A stretch of 21,136 nt of DNA from an uncultured Clostridia bacterium (GTDB lineage: Bacteria > Bacillota > Clostridia > Oscillospirales > Oscillospiraceae). How positions within the stretch are numbered: the stretch's first letter is position 1; each line of letters opens with the position of its first letter. The position numbers were made by a program, and so were the translations under genes. The DNA lies in the NCBI GenBank assembly GCA_945487445.1, contig CALYTU010000013.1, forward strand, positions 1 to 21,136, written 5' to 3'. Under the pieces are notes generated by a model, which was given only the letters and a program-made list of their open reading frames with translations, searched no databases and had not been told where the DNA came from. Below, piece after piece: positions 1 through 6,676 of this stretch.

Positions 1-53
1 GAACGGATTTCTCACTTCGTTCGAAATGACAGATGGGGCTACTGAATAGATAC
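1..53 (-). mobile_element. MITE-like 123-bp element, partial copy C cut by the window edge
   Basis: These bases are identical to the right-hand 53 bases of the element at 6487-6609, including the terminal GAATAGATAC end, so this is a third copy of the same family with its other end outside the window. It lies just downstream of the yidD stop codon, where yidC would usually follow. By analogy with the other copies, the bases after it (ATGGATTT, 54-61) should be one half of an 8-bp target duplication. Confidence 0.85.
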
Positions 54-114
54 ATGGATTTTTGACCGATGGAGTCGGCCGCGAAGGGTAGTTTCGCTTG
101 CGCGGTTCGCCTAT

Positions 115-327
115 TCACGGCACAGGATCGAAGTAGTCCCTTTTGGAAAACGGGTGGCAGCGACACAGGCGGCGGGCGGCCAGAGCGCCGCCCTTGAGGG
201 ACCCGTATTTGCCAATGGCCTGGGCAGCATATTCGCTGCAGGTTGGCTCATAACGGCAGCGGCGGGGATGGGCGGGTGAGATATGGCGCTGATAGAAGCG
301 GATCATAGCAAGCAGCAGCTTTTTCAC
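115..327 (-). CDS. yidD: YidD, membrane protein insertion efficiency factor
   Basis: A 70-residue small basic protein of the YidD family, which helps YidC insert and fold membrane proteins at the cytoplasmic face. The family core is clear: a short amphipathic start (KKLLLAMIRFYQRHISP), then the conserved cysteine-rich CRYEPTCSEYAAQAI stretch, the G-SLKGG-LAARRLCRCHPF segment and a C-terminal DPVP. I chose a GTG start because GGAGGG lies 6 bases upstream of it. An upstream in-frame ATG at 390 would add 21 unconserved residues and has no such site. It follows rnpA by 92 bases in the usual rpmH-rnpA-yidD order and is probably cotranscribed. yidC, normally next, is not in the window; a MITE copy ends there instead. 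Confidence 0.93.
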   Translation of the reverse strand: MKKLLLAMIRFYQRHISPAHPRRCRYEPTCSEYAAQAIGKYGSLKGGALAARRLCRCHPFSKRDYFDPVP

Positions 328-419
328 AGGATTCCCTCCATACTTGTTGCAGTGTTCGCTGCAAAGCAGCATCTTTGCAGCGGCCATCATGCTTCACAAA
401 CGCGCAATGGCCGTCGGGT

Positions 420-797
420 TCAGCGGCTGCCGTGAGCCGGAGAAGCCGAGCAGCCCTCCGCTTCCTTCAGCAGACGAAGCTTTTTGCACTGGCGGCGAAA
501 GCTTTTTCCCAGCTCATCAAAGTCGCCGTCGATGGCGGCGGTACGGGCCACAATCACAATGTCGTAGCCCCGCTTGAGACCGCCTTCCTGCAGCCGGTAG
601 GTCTCCCGGATGCGGCGGCGGGCCCGATTGCGGTCCACAGCCCGGCCCAGCTTCACGCCCGTCGTAATGCCCAGCCGGTTTTGACCGGTCCCGTTGCGCC
701 GGGCGTAGACAACGACAAATTGGCCAACGGCGTTTTCGCCCTTGGCATAAAGTCTTCGGAATATGTGATTTTGCTTCAGCGGAACAGTGAATTCCAA
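420..797 (-). CDS. rnpA: Ribonuclease P protein component RnpA
   Basis: The 125-residue protein subunit of RNase P, which binds the catalytic RNA and helps cleave 5' leaders from pre-tRNAs. It shows the family N-terminus (FTVPLKQNHIFRRLYAKG), the FVVVYARRNG strand, and the diagnostic RNR signature region (GRAVDRNRARRRIRETYR) followed by GYDIVIVARTAA. The start is taken as TTG: an AGGAG at 807-811 is 9 bases upstream and the protein then begins LEFTVPLK, close to the family's usual start. In-frame ATG codons at 806 and 827 are alternatives, but the first directly abuts the AGGAG and the second adds residues not seen in the family. It lies between rpmH and yidD and is transcribed with them. Confidence 0.95.
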   Translation of the reverse strand: MEFTVPLKQNHIFRRLYAKGENAVGQFVVVYARRNGTGQNRLGITTGVKLGRAVDRNRARRRIRETYRLQEGGLKRGYDIVIVARTAAIDGDFDELGKSFRRQCKKLRLLKEAEGCSASPAHGSR

Positions 798-849
798 ACA
801 ACACATCTCCTGTTGCCCGCGCCGCATGTCTGCCGCTCAAGGATATGGC

Positions 850-886
850 TTCGGGGCGAACAGATTGTCCATCCGTTCACCCCGAA
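850..886 (-). promoter_or_regulatory. Stem-loop between rpmH and rnpA
   Basis: A 12-bp inverted repeat with one mismatch (TTCGGGGCGAAC with GTTCACCCCGAA) around a 13-base loop. No U-run follows on the minus strand, so it is more likely an mRNA processing or stability element, or an attenuator, than a full terminator. It would let the ribosomal protein gene be expressed more than rnpA. Confidence 0.5.
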
Positions 887-935
887 CGCTTCAAAGGCAA
901 TTCAACGGACTGCCTGACCGTTTTCCAAACTTGGT

Positions 936-1070
936 TTAGGCGGAAATGACAGCTCTGCCCTTTGCGCGGCGGCGGGCAAGGACCTTCCGACCGTTGGCAG
1001 TAGCCATTCTCTTTCTGAAGCCGTGGACTTTGGATCTGTGACGCTTTCTGGGCTGATAGGTACGCAGCAT
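936..1070 (-). CDS. rpmH: 50S ribosomal protein L34
   Basis: A 44-residue very basic protein, exactly the length of bacterial L34, reading MLRTYQPRKRHRSKVHGF, then the RKRMATANGRKVLARRRAKGR core and ending in VISA. L34 is a component of the large ribosomal subunit. The ATG start has an AGGAGG site at 1079-1085. It heads the leftward rpmH-rnpA-yidD cluster and has its own near-consensus promoter upstream, as expected for a highly expressed ribosomal gene. In most bacteria rpmH lies close to dnaA and the replication origin; here the upstream gene is a large yfhO instead. Confidence 0.97.
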   Translation of the reverse strand: MLRTYQPRKRHRSKVHGFRKRMATANGRKVLARRRAKGRAVISA

Positions 1071-1160
1071 TTGGTTACACCTCCTAATGGTAGAATATGC
1101 TCAACAGCTGTTCAACAGCCGCAGCGAGTGAATCAGGAGCCTATGGCTCATTCGGCGTTT

Positions 1161-1190
1161 ATTATAGCCTGTCAAGGGTAGAAATGTCAA
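1161..1190 (-). promoter_or_regulatory. Sigma-A promoter for rpmH-rnpA-yidD
   Basis: On the minus strand a perfect TTGACA (1185-1190) is followed after 18 bases by a perfect TATAAT (1161-1166). A second TTGACA (1170-1175) lies inside the spacer but is too near the -10 to act with it. Transcription should begin near 1153, giving a leader of about 80 bases before rpmH. No DnaA-box cluster is visible here, although this is where oriC often lies in relatives. Confidence 0.85.
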
Positions 1191-1232
1191 GAATTATTTT
1201 TCCATTCATCGGTCCCTTCTCGACACTTCGGA

Positions 1233-4200
1233 TCATTCAGTCCCGGGTTCCGTGTCTTCCAGGAGCTTATCCAGACGTTCCAGATAGGCCAGGGTATCGA
1301 AGCTGCCGGGGGCGTCGTCCTGCAACGGAAGGACGGAATCCGATTCATAATTGCCGGACGCCGGTTCGAGGCCGAAGGGCGTTGCGCCGGAGCAGTCAGC
1401 CTCCGGCGGGCAGACGCCGTCTGCATTCTGATTGGGATCGGAAACGGTCCGGTCTTCCGTCATTTCGGCCAAACCGTCATTCGGAAACAGGGAATCATAC
1501 GGTAATTCGTCTGCCCCATCCTCTGCTGCCCGGGGCCGGGCGTCGGGCAGCCCGAAGCTTGCCTCCTCCCCTGCCTGCTGCCAGATGTCTGCCATCTCGC
1601 TGCCCCAGGGCCGAGTCAGATCCAACGGCGACCCGTCTGTGTCGGGAGCACGGGGCGGGATCGGCTCGGCAGCCGGCGGCGCGTCGGGGGCGGGCTCATC
1701 GGAGGTGCGGCGGGGATCGGCCAGGGTCACGGGAACTCTGACAATAGGCGGGCGAGAGAATCTCGAAAGCAGCGCCACGATCAGGAAGGCCAGAAAAACG
1801 GCCAGTGAGATCACGCTGATCTTGAGGCCCAGAGAAAATCCGGGCGTCTCATACTCCAGGGCAATGGCGTGCAGGCCGGGCTCCAGATGCACGGCGATCA
1901 TTGCGTTGCCCACCGGGGTGATCCGCGTCTGCTCCCCATCCACCGTCAGGGTCCAGCCTTTGTCATTGGGAATGGAAAGATACAGAAGACCTGCCTCATG
2001 GACGCGGATGGCGCCTTCCACGCGGGTATCGGAGACGAGCGTGGGGATCATGGATTTCTCGGTGAGGCCCTGATAAGCCTCATCGAAGACGTCAGTGCGG
2101 AAGATTGCGGCGCCGAGGGTGACTTTTCCGGGCTGGTCGCTCTTTTTTGCCCGATAGCGCAGGCTGATCTGGTCGCCGGCAGAGAAGCTGCCCATACACC
2201 GATTGTAGCCATAGGCGTCGGACCAGGTGTACTGCCGCTCTTCATTGAGGAAGTAGGTGATGTCATTGATACCGGAGCCCTTGGAGAAGATGCAGAGCAT
2301 GCCGTCGCGGGGCATGTCGATGGTGGCCTCGACATAGTTCTCATCGTCACACACACCATTGACGGTGAATTCGGTGGAGGTCTTTCCGCTGAGCTCTGCG
2401 GTGCCGACAGCCTTGACGCCCGTGACGGGCACGCTTTCATAGAGCGGCTCATCGGCGCCCGTCATTTCGCGGAAGAGGCGGTTGAGCCGATCAAAGGGCA
2501 GGCCTTTGTTTTCCGATGCGTCAAACTCCAGCGCATTGTCATTGACCAAAAAACCGAGGCTCAGATAGGCCTTGTTGGCCAGGAGGAGGACCTCGCCCTG
2601 ACTTGCAATCTCCTGAAAATAGAGCGGGTCCACGTTCTGTCCGTTGCGGTCAATCAGATATTTGATCCCCAGCAAGAGGTTGGTAAAGGGATCTGCCTGC
2701 TGATAGACATACCGGTTGCCGGCCACGGAGGCCGCCAGACCGATGCTTTGCAGGAAGGCGGAAACCCGACTGTTCGCCGCCGAGGAGAAGACGGAGACAC
2801 CCGGAAAGCCGAGCAGGGTACTGTCATTGAGCGTCTGCTTCAGAGTGACCTCGCCCCGCCAGAGGTCCACAGTCTCCTCCTCGCGCCAGAGCATCGTATC
2901 CACGATCTGCCGACTGTCCACCTTTTTCGTGGGGTAATAGGAAGAATCCGTGAAGCCGACCCTCACCACGCCCAGAATTGCGCAGCCCAGAGACTCCAGC
3001 AGCATGCAGGCGCAGAGTCCAAGCACCAGCAGTTCCTTTTTGATGACGCGGAAGCTGTAGAGCAGCACGCCGGCCAGCGTGAGCAGCGCTACGGCGGTTG
3101 AGACCGCGATGACCCGCAACGTGCCGCTGCTGATGACGCAGTAGAGCAGCACCACCACAGGGATCATCAACGCCACAGCGCGCCAGCGCGACAGATGCTC
3201 AAGCTGGGTATAGGCACGGAAGGCCATGAAGATCACCGTAAACGACCAGAGGAAGCTGAACCGATAGGGCAGCATATTGGGAAAGTGCATGCCGTGCCAG
3301 AGATAGTCCAGCGTGCGGAACAGGAAGCTGTCGGCAAAAAACAGGAGCAGAAGCACCGTGAAAATACGCTCTCGCAGCGAGATGCGCTTGCAGAACAGGT
3401 AGAGTGCGGCCAGGATGACCGTGACAAAGCCACAGGCAATATTGGGCAAGCCCTCCATCGTGGTTGGCATGACCAGCGAGCCGGTGTTGGAGAGTATGTC
3501 GCGCAAGCCCTGCAGCGGAAGCCGGAAGGAGGCAAGAAACGCATCGAAATACCCCAGCCGGAGACTCAACAGCGCCTCATGCGCACCAATCCAGGAGGGA
3601 TAGAAGACCGAATCCCCCGAGAAGGTCGGCGCTTCCCGGCCGAAGAAGGTGAACAGCTCCGAAATCCTGCCGCGATTGATCAGCTCGATCCCCGCCTTGT
3701 GCGTGATTTCGGGGATCTTCACGATATTCATCGCGTTGGCGCCGGGGAACTGATTGACCGCCGAGGAGGTCGATTGCAGGCCCAGGTAAGCCGGCACACT
3801 CAGAAAAGCCGTCATCCCCAAAGCGATTGCCGTAAACAGCGCGATCCGCCAGAAACGCGTCCAGAAGCCCGCCAGATCGTCCCAGTTCACAACATGCCAG
3901 CCAATGAACAGCAAAAGCACGAACAGGCAGACGAACAGGCCGATGTAGTAGCTGCAATACACGGCGAGCGCCAGGCTCACCACATAGAGCACATAGCGCC
4001 GGTCCCGCAGGAGGCTGATCGTCCCCAGGGCCACCAGAGGCAGCAGGGCAACGGTGTCAAGCCAAATGGCGTTCCAGTAATAGCCCATCAGAAACGCGCA
4101 GAGCGCATAGGCCGTGGAGAAGCAGACCACCACCAGCTCCTCGCGATCAAAAACCTTCTTCAAAAAGAACGCGCAGAACAGGCCGGCCAGTCCAATCCGG

Positions 4201-4586
4201 ACCAGCACCATGAGCGTATACCAGGGCATGAGAAGTCCCTCCGGCAAAAGTGCCGCCGAAAAATTCAGGGGACTGGCCAGATAGTAGGCAAACAGGGACA
4301 GATAGTTTGTCCCCATGCCGGTCGTCCAGGAATGGAACAGGGACTGCCCATTCTGGAGCCTCGACCGAAGATCCAGGAAGAAGGGATAGTATTGGTGCCA
4401 CTGGTCGTGAGCCAGGATCATTTTGCTCCCGAAGGGGATGACCCCCGCAATCGCCCACATAGTGCCCAGAATGAGCACGGGCAGAAAGAAGGCCATAAGA
4501 TAGAGATAGCGAGGTTTGCGCGGGCGGGTCATAAAGCTCCCCAGGGCATTTCGCCCTCGCCTCCGGGCCATAGTTTTCAGCGTCAT
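1233..4586 (-). CDS. YfhO family membrane protein (GT-C-like glycosyltransferase)
   Basis: An 1117-residue polytopic membrane protein with the YfhO architecture: an N-terminal membrane helix, a first outer loop with the conserved AHDQWHQYYPF and LFHSWTTGMGTNY motifs, about a dozen membrane helices, then a large extracellular domain and a final helix near residues 920-942. YfhO proteins resemble GT-C glycosyltransferases; characterised relatives in Bacillus and Listeria glycosylate lipoteichoic acid using lipid-linked sugar. The substrate here is unknown. The ATG start has AGAGGTG 6 bases upstream. After the last helix comes a tail of about 175 residues that is acidic and rich in proline, aspartate and glutamate, so the protein is well beyond the roughly 860 residues of Bacillus YfhO. 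It is transcribed from a promoter at 4804-4832 with a MITE in the leader. Confidence 0.88.
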   Translation of the reverse strand: MTLKTMARRRGRNALGSFMTRPRKPRYLYLMAFFLPVLILGTMWAIAGVIPFGSKMILAHDQWHQYYPFFLDLRSRLQNGQSLFHSWTTGMGTNYLSLFAYYLASPLNFSAALLPEGLLMPWYTLMVLVRIGLAGLFCAFFLKKVFDREELVVVCFSTAYALCAFLMGYYWNAIWLDTVALLPLVALGTISLLRDRRYVLYVVSLALAVYCSYYIGLFVCLFVLLLFIGWHVVNWDDLAGFWTRFWRIALFTAIALGMTAFLSVPAYLGLQSTSSAVNQFPGANAMNIVKIPEITHKAGIELINRGRISELFTFFGREAPTFSGDSVFYPSWIGAHEALLSLRLGYFDAFLASFRLPLQGLRDILSNTGSLVMPTTMEGLPNIACGFVTVILAALYLFCKRISLRERIFTVLLLLFFADSFLFRTLDYLWHGMHFPNMLPYRFSFLWSFTVIFMAFRAYTQLEHLSRWRAVALMIPVVVLLYCVISSGTLRVIAVSTAVALLTLAGVLLYSFRVIKKELLVLGLCACMLLESLGCAILGVVRVGFTDSSYYPTKKVDSRQIVDTMLWREEETVDLWRGEVTLKQTLNDSTLLGFPGVSVFSSAANSRVSAFLQSIGLAASVAGNRYVYQQADPFTNLLLGIKYLIDRNGQNVDPLYFQEIASQGEVLLLANKAYLSLGFLVNDNALEFDASENKGLPFDRLNRLFREMTGADEPLYESVPVTGVKAVGTAELSGKTSTEFTVNGVCDDENYVEATIDMPRDGMLCIFSKGSGINDITYFLNEERQYTWSDAYGYNRCMGSFSAGDQISLRYRAKKSDQPGKVTLGAAIFRTDVFDEAYQGLTEKSMIPTLVSDTRVEGAIRVHEAGLLYLSIPNDKGWTLTVDGEQTRITPVGNAMIAVHLEPGLHAIALEYETPGFSLGLKISVISLAVFLAFLIVALLSRFSRPPIVRVPVTLADPRRTSDEPAPDAPPAAEPIPPRAPDTDGSPLDLTRPWGSEMADIWQQAGEEASFGLPDARPRAAEDGADELPYDSLFPNDGLAEMTEDRTVSDPNQNADGVCPPEADCSGATPFGLEPASGNYESDSVLPLQDDAPGSFDTLAYLERLDKLLEDTEPGTE

Positions 4587-4673
4587 ATCGTTCACCTCTT
4601 GAAGGAGAATCGTCATTCACAGCCCGCCTGATCCCAGATGGGCCTGGATCCGTTCATAGATATACGTTGTTTA

Positions 4674-4796
4674 GTATCTATTCAGTAGCCCCATCTGTCA
4701 TTTCGAACGAAGTGAGAAATCCGTTCCTTTTTGCGTAGATAATACGGATTTCTCGGCGATGAATCGCCTCGAAATGACAGGATACTGAACAGATAC
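4674..4796 (+). mobile_element. MITE-like 123-bp element, copy A, in the yfhO leader
   Basis: A 123-bp non-coding element with imperfect terminal inverted repeats (GTATCTATTCAGTAGCC at the left; GTATCTGTTCAGTATCC read inward from the right). Inside are two long complementary arms (TGTCATTTCGA... and ...TCGAAATGACA) and a small GGCGAT/ATCGCC hairpin, so single-stranded DNA or RNA would fold along its whole length. It is bracketed by a perfect 8-bp direct repeat, GTTGTTTA, at 4666-4673 and 4797-4804, the mark of insertion by transposition. It is identical to the reverse complement of copy B at 6487-6609. No transposase is encoded, so it would have to be moved in trans. Confidence 0.85.
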
Positions 4797-4803
4797 GTTG
4801 TTT

Positions 4804-4832
4804 ATTATAACACAGAACGGCAAAACTTTCAA
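4804..4832 (-). promoter_or_regulatory. Sigma-A promoter for yfhO
   Basis: On the minus strand TTGAAA (4827-4832) is followed after exactly 17 bases by TATAAT (4804-4809). The expected start site, near 4797, falls in the target duplication at the edge of MITE copy A. The transcript would therefore carry the whole folded element in its leader of about 210 bases before yfhO. Confidence 0.7.
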
Positions 4833-4940
4833 CTTTCATTTTTCGCGTCTGTTTCTTCTGTTGTCGTTTTTTCTCTTTGTTTTCCGCGGTCATTAAGCCC
4901 GATTTAAGGTTCCCGGGGTATGATTGCGACAGCGTTCAAC

Positions 4941-4958
4941 AAGGAGGTGGAAATCTTG
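4941..4958 (+). promoter_or_regulatory. Strong ribosome binding site fixing a TTG start
   Basis: AAGGAGGTG (4941-4949) followed by six bases and TTG (4956). It sits inside the longer open frame that begins at ATG 4920 and argues that translation starts at the TTG rather than at that ATG. I saw no clear promoter for this pair between 4797 and 4940; a TATGAT at 4919 lacks a convincing -35. Confidence 0.75.
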
Positions 4959-5759
4959 CTGCAATCCATCACTTCTCCAACCACTGTATGCGCGGAAAAT
5001 CCCATCGCGGTGATGCAGCGCTGCGAGGTCAAGTACATTCTCGACCCGGCACAAATGAATCTGCTGAAAAAAGCCTTGAATGGCCGCATGGAGCCAGATC
5101 AATTTGGCCGCACCTCCATTGCGTCCCTGTACTATGACACGCCGGACTACCGACTGATTCGCGCCTCCATGGAGAAACCCGCCTTCAAGGAAAAGCTCCG
5201 GCTTCGGTCCTACGGCAGGGCCACAGAAACCTCTCCCGTATTTTTGGAGCTGAAGCGGAAGGCCCTGGGGACGGTTTACAAAAGACGGATCAGGACCACT
5301 GTGGGCAGGGCGGCCCGGTTTGTCCGCGGCGAGGAAAATGAACTGGACGGAAGCCAAATCGGACGCGAGCTGATTTCCTTCCGCAACTATTATGAGAACC
5401 TGCTCCCCAGCTTCCTGATCATCTATGATCGGACGGCCTATGTAGAGGTGGGCGGCGATCTGCGACTTACCATCGACGAAGCTCCCCGTTACAGAGCCAG
5501 GGATCTGGATCTGACCCGGCCGATGGATGGGACGCCCCTGTTGGGTGAGGGCTTCTGCCTGCTGGAGCTGAAGGTCCAAAGCGCGATGCCCCTGTGGTTG
5601 GCCAATGTGCTGAGTGAGAGCCGGATCTATAAGACAAGCTTCTCCAAATGCGGGGAGGCCTTCCGGCAGGAGCTGACGAAAACATACTTGCAATTAAATG
5701 CGCGGCGGCCGGAGGCTTGGCCGCACCGCACACTGGAAAGGACTTACCATCATGTTTGA
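4956..5759 (+). CDS. VTC-domain polyphosphate polymerase
   Basis: A 267-residue soluble protein of the VTC family, which in eukaryotic Vtc4 makes polyphosphate from ATP inside a tunnel lined with basic residues. The tunnel motifs are present in order: RCEVKYIL, SLYYDTPDY, KEKLRLRSYG, FLELKRK, YKRRI, YDRTAYV, LRLTIDE and LLELKV, ending with a SKCGEAF segment. There is no SPX domain and no membrane segment, so it probably works with the membrane protein encoded next to it. The TTG start is supported by AAGGAGGTG 6 bases upstream. The gene overlaps the following DUF4956 gene by 8 bp (ATGTTTGA), indicating translational coupling. This pairing is common in Clostridia, often with a CotH-like kinase, which is absent here. 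Polyphosphate synthesis is inferred from the family, not shown. Confidence 0.88.
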   Translation: MLQSITSPTTVCAENPIAVMQRCEVKYILDPAQMNLLKKALNGRMEPDQFGRTSIASLYYDTPDYRLIRASMEKPAFKEKLRLRSYGRATETSPVFLELKRKALGTVYKRRIRTTVGRAARFVRGEENELDGSQIGRELISFRNYYENLLPSFLIIYDRTAYVEVGGDLRLTIDEAPRYRARDLDLTRPMDGTPLLGEGFCLLELKVQSAMPLWLANVLSESRIYKTSFSKCGEAFRQELTKTYLQLNARRPEAWPHRTLERTYHHV

Positions 5760-6429
5760 CTCGATCTATTCCTCTTCTGTAACTGCCGTACAGTTTTTTC
5801 TCATGGCCTTGATCGCTCTGGCCGCGGGGCTGGCATACGCCTGGATCCTCTCATTCCGGATCCGGGCCAACCAGCGGTTTTTTCTGGTAACAACCCTGAT
5901 TCCCTTTGTGGTGGCCTTTGTGATCACCTTTGTGAAGGGCAACATCGGCGCAGGCGTCGCCCTGGGCGGAGGCTGCTTCGGATTGATCCGCTTCCGTTCG
6001 GCCCAGGGAACAGCGGATGAACTGGCAGCGGTATTAATCGCCATGGCTTCGGGCGTTGCCTTTGGCATGGGCTATCTGGCCTATGGCGTGTTGATGTTAC
6101 TGGGGCTGGCCGTGCTCTACTACCGTCTGAGTGGGCTGGACCTGTTTACTCACAAGTCCATGGCGAACGACCAGCTTCTGCGCGTGACAATTCCGGAGAG
6201 TCTGGAATATAACGGCGTGTTTGACGACGCCTTTGCCCGCTATCTTCGCAGCGTTGAGCCCGTTGGCGTCAAGACCACAGCCCTGGGCTCTATGTTCCGG
6301 CTCTCCTACAAGGTCCGGTTAAAGAACCCCGCCGAAGAGAAAGCCTTCCTGGATGAGCTGCGGACCCGAAACGGAAATCTGGAGATCTCGCTGCTGCCAT
6401 TTACGGAGCAAACGCCAATTCAACTTTGA
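5752..6429 (+). CDS. DUF4956 membrane protein
   Basis: A 225-residue protein of the DUF4956 family. The first 135 residues form about four membrane helices, with small-residue runs such as GAGVALGGGCFG followed by LIRFRSAQGTADELA. The last 80-90 residues form a soluble domain, probably cytoplasmic. The ATG overlaps the end of the VTC gene, so the two are made together. The family has no proven function; its constant association with VTC polymerases suggests it anchors the enzyme or conducts or senses polyphosphate at the membrane, which is inference. Downstream, 57 bases after the stop codon, MITE copy B begins and might act as the transcript's 3' hairpin. Confidence 0.88.
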   Translation: MFDSIYSSSVTAVQFFLMALIALAAGLAYAWILSFRIRANQRFFLVTTLIPFVVAFVITFVKGNIGAGVALGGGCFGLIRFRSAQGTADELAAVLIAMASGVAFGMGYLAYGVLMLLGLAVLYYRLSGLDLFTHKSMANDQLLRVTIPESLEYNGVFDDAFARYLRSVEPVGVKTTALGSMFRLSYKVRLKNPAEEKAFLDELRTRNGNLEISLLPFTEQTPIQL

Positions 6430-6486
6430 TTCAGGAAACGGGCACCATAATCCTGTTATCCAGATAATAGGCCTATTCCCGCTTTC

Positions 6487-6609
6487 GTATCTGTTCAGTA
6501 TCCTGTCATTTCGAGGCGATTCATCGCCGAGAAATCCGTATTATCTACGCAAAAAGGAACGGATTTCTCACTTCGTTCGAAATGACAGATGGGGCTACTG
6601 AATAGATAC
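6487..6609 (-). mobile_element. MITE-like 123-bp element, copy B, between convergent genes
   Basis: The exact reverse complement of copy A (4674-4796), with the same terminal inverted repeats. It is bracketed by CCGCTTTC (6479-6486) and CCGCTTCC (6610-6617), an 8-bp duplication with one substitution. Because each copy has its own duplication, they inserted independently. It lies between the plus-strand DUF4956 gene and the minus-strand metG, so both transcripts could end in or near its hairpin. Short frames across it translate to a CHFERSEKSV-type peptide, a typical junk translation of such repeats. Confidence 0.85.
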
Positions 6610-6618
6610 CCGCTTCCA

Positions 6619-6657
6619 AACAAACGAGGAAATGCCCGGGGCATTTCCTCGTTTGTT
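6619..6657 (-). terminator. Strong stem-loop downstream of metG
   Basis: A perfect 18-bp inverted repeat (AACAAACGAGGAAATGCC and its complement) with a 3-base loop, 19 bases beyond the metG stop codon. The U-run after it on the minus strand is short (GTTTGTTTGG), but the stem is strong enough to end or protect the metG transcript. It could also act on plus-strand transcripts. Confidence 0.65.
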
Positions 6658-6676
6658 GTATTGAGCAGTTTTTTGC

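Noticed and set aside
1071..1232. Replication origin next to rpmH
   Set aside because: No cluster of TTATCCACA-like boxes and no dnaA or dnaN in the window. A single near-match (TTATCCAGA) near 6457 is not meaningful.
4666..6617. Composite transposon: two inverted MITE copies carrying the VTC-DUF4956 genes
   Set aside because: Each copy has its own 8-bp duplication (GTTGTTTA for A, CCGCTTTC/CCGCTTCC for B), and the outer flanks of the pair do not match each other. The copies inserted separately.
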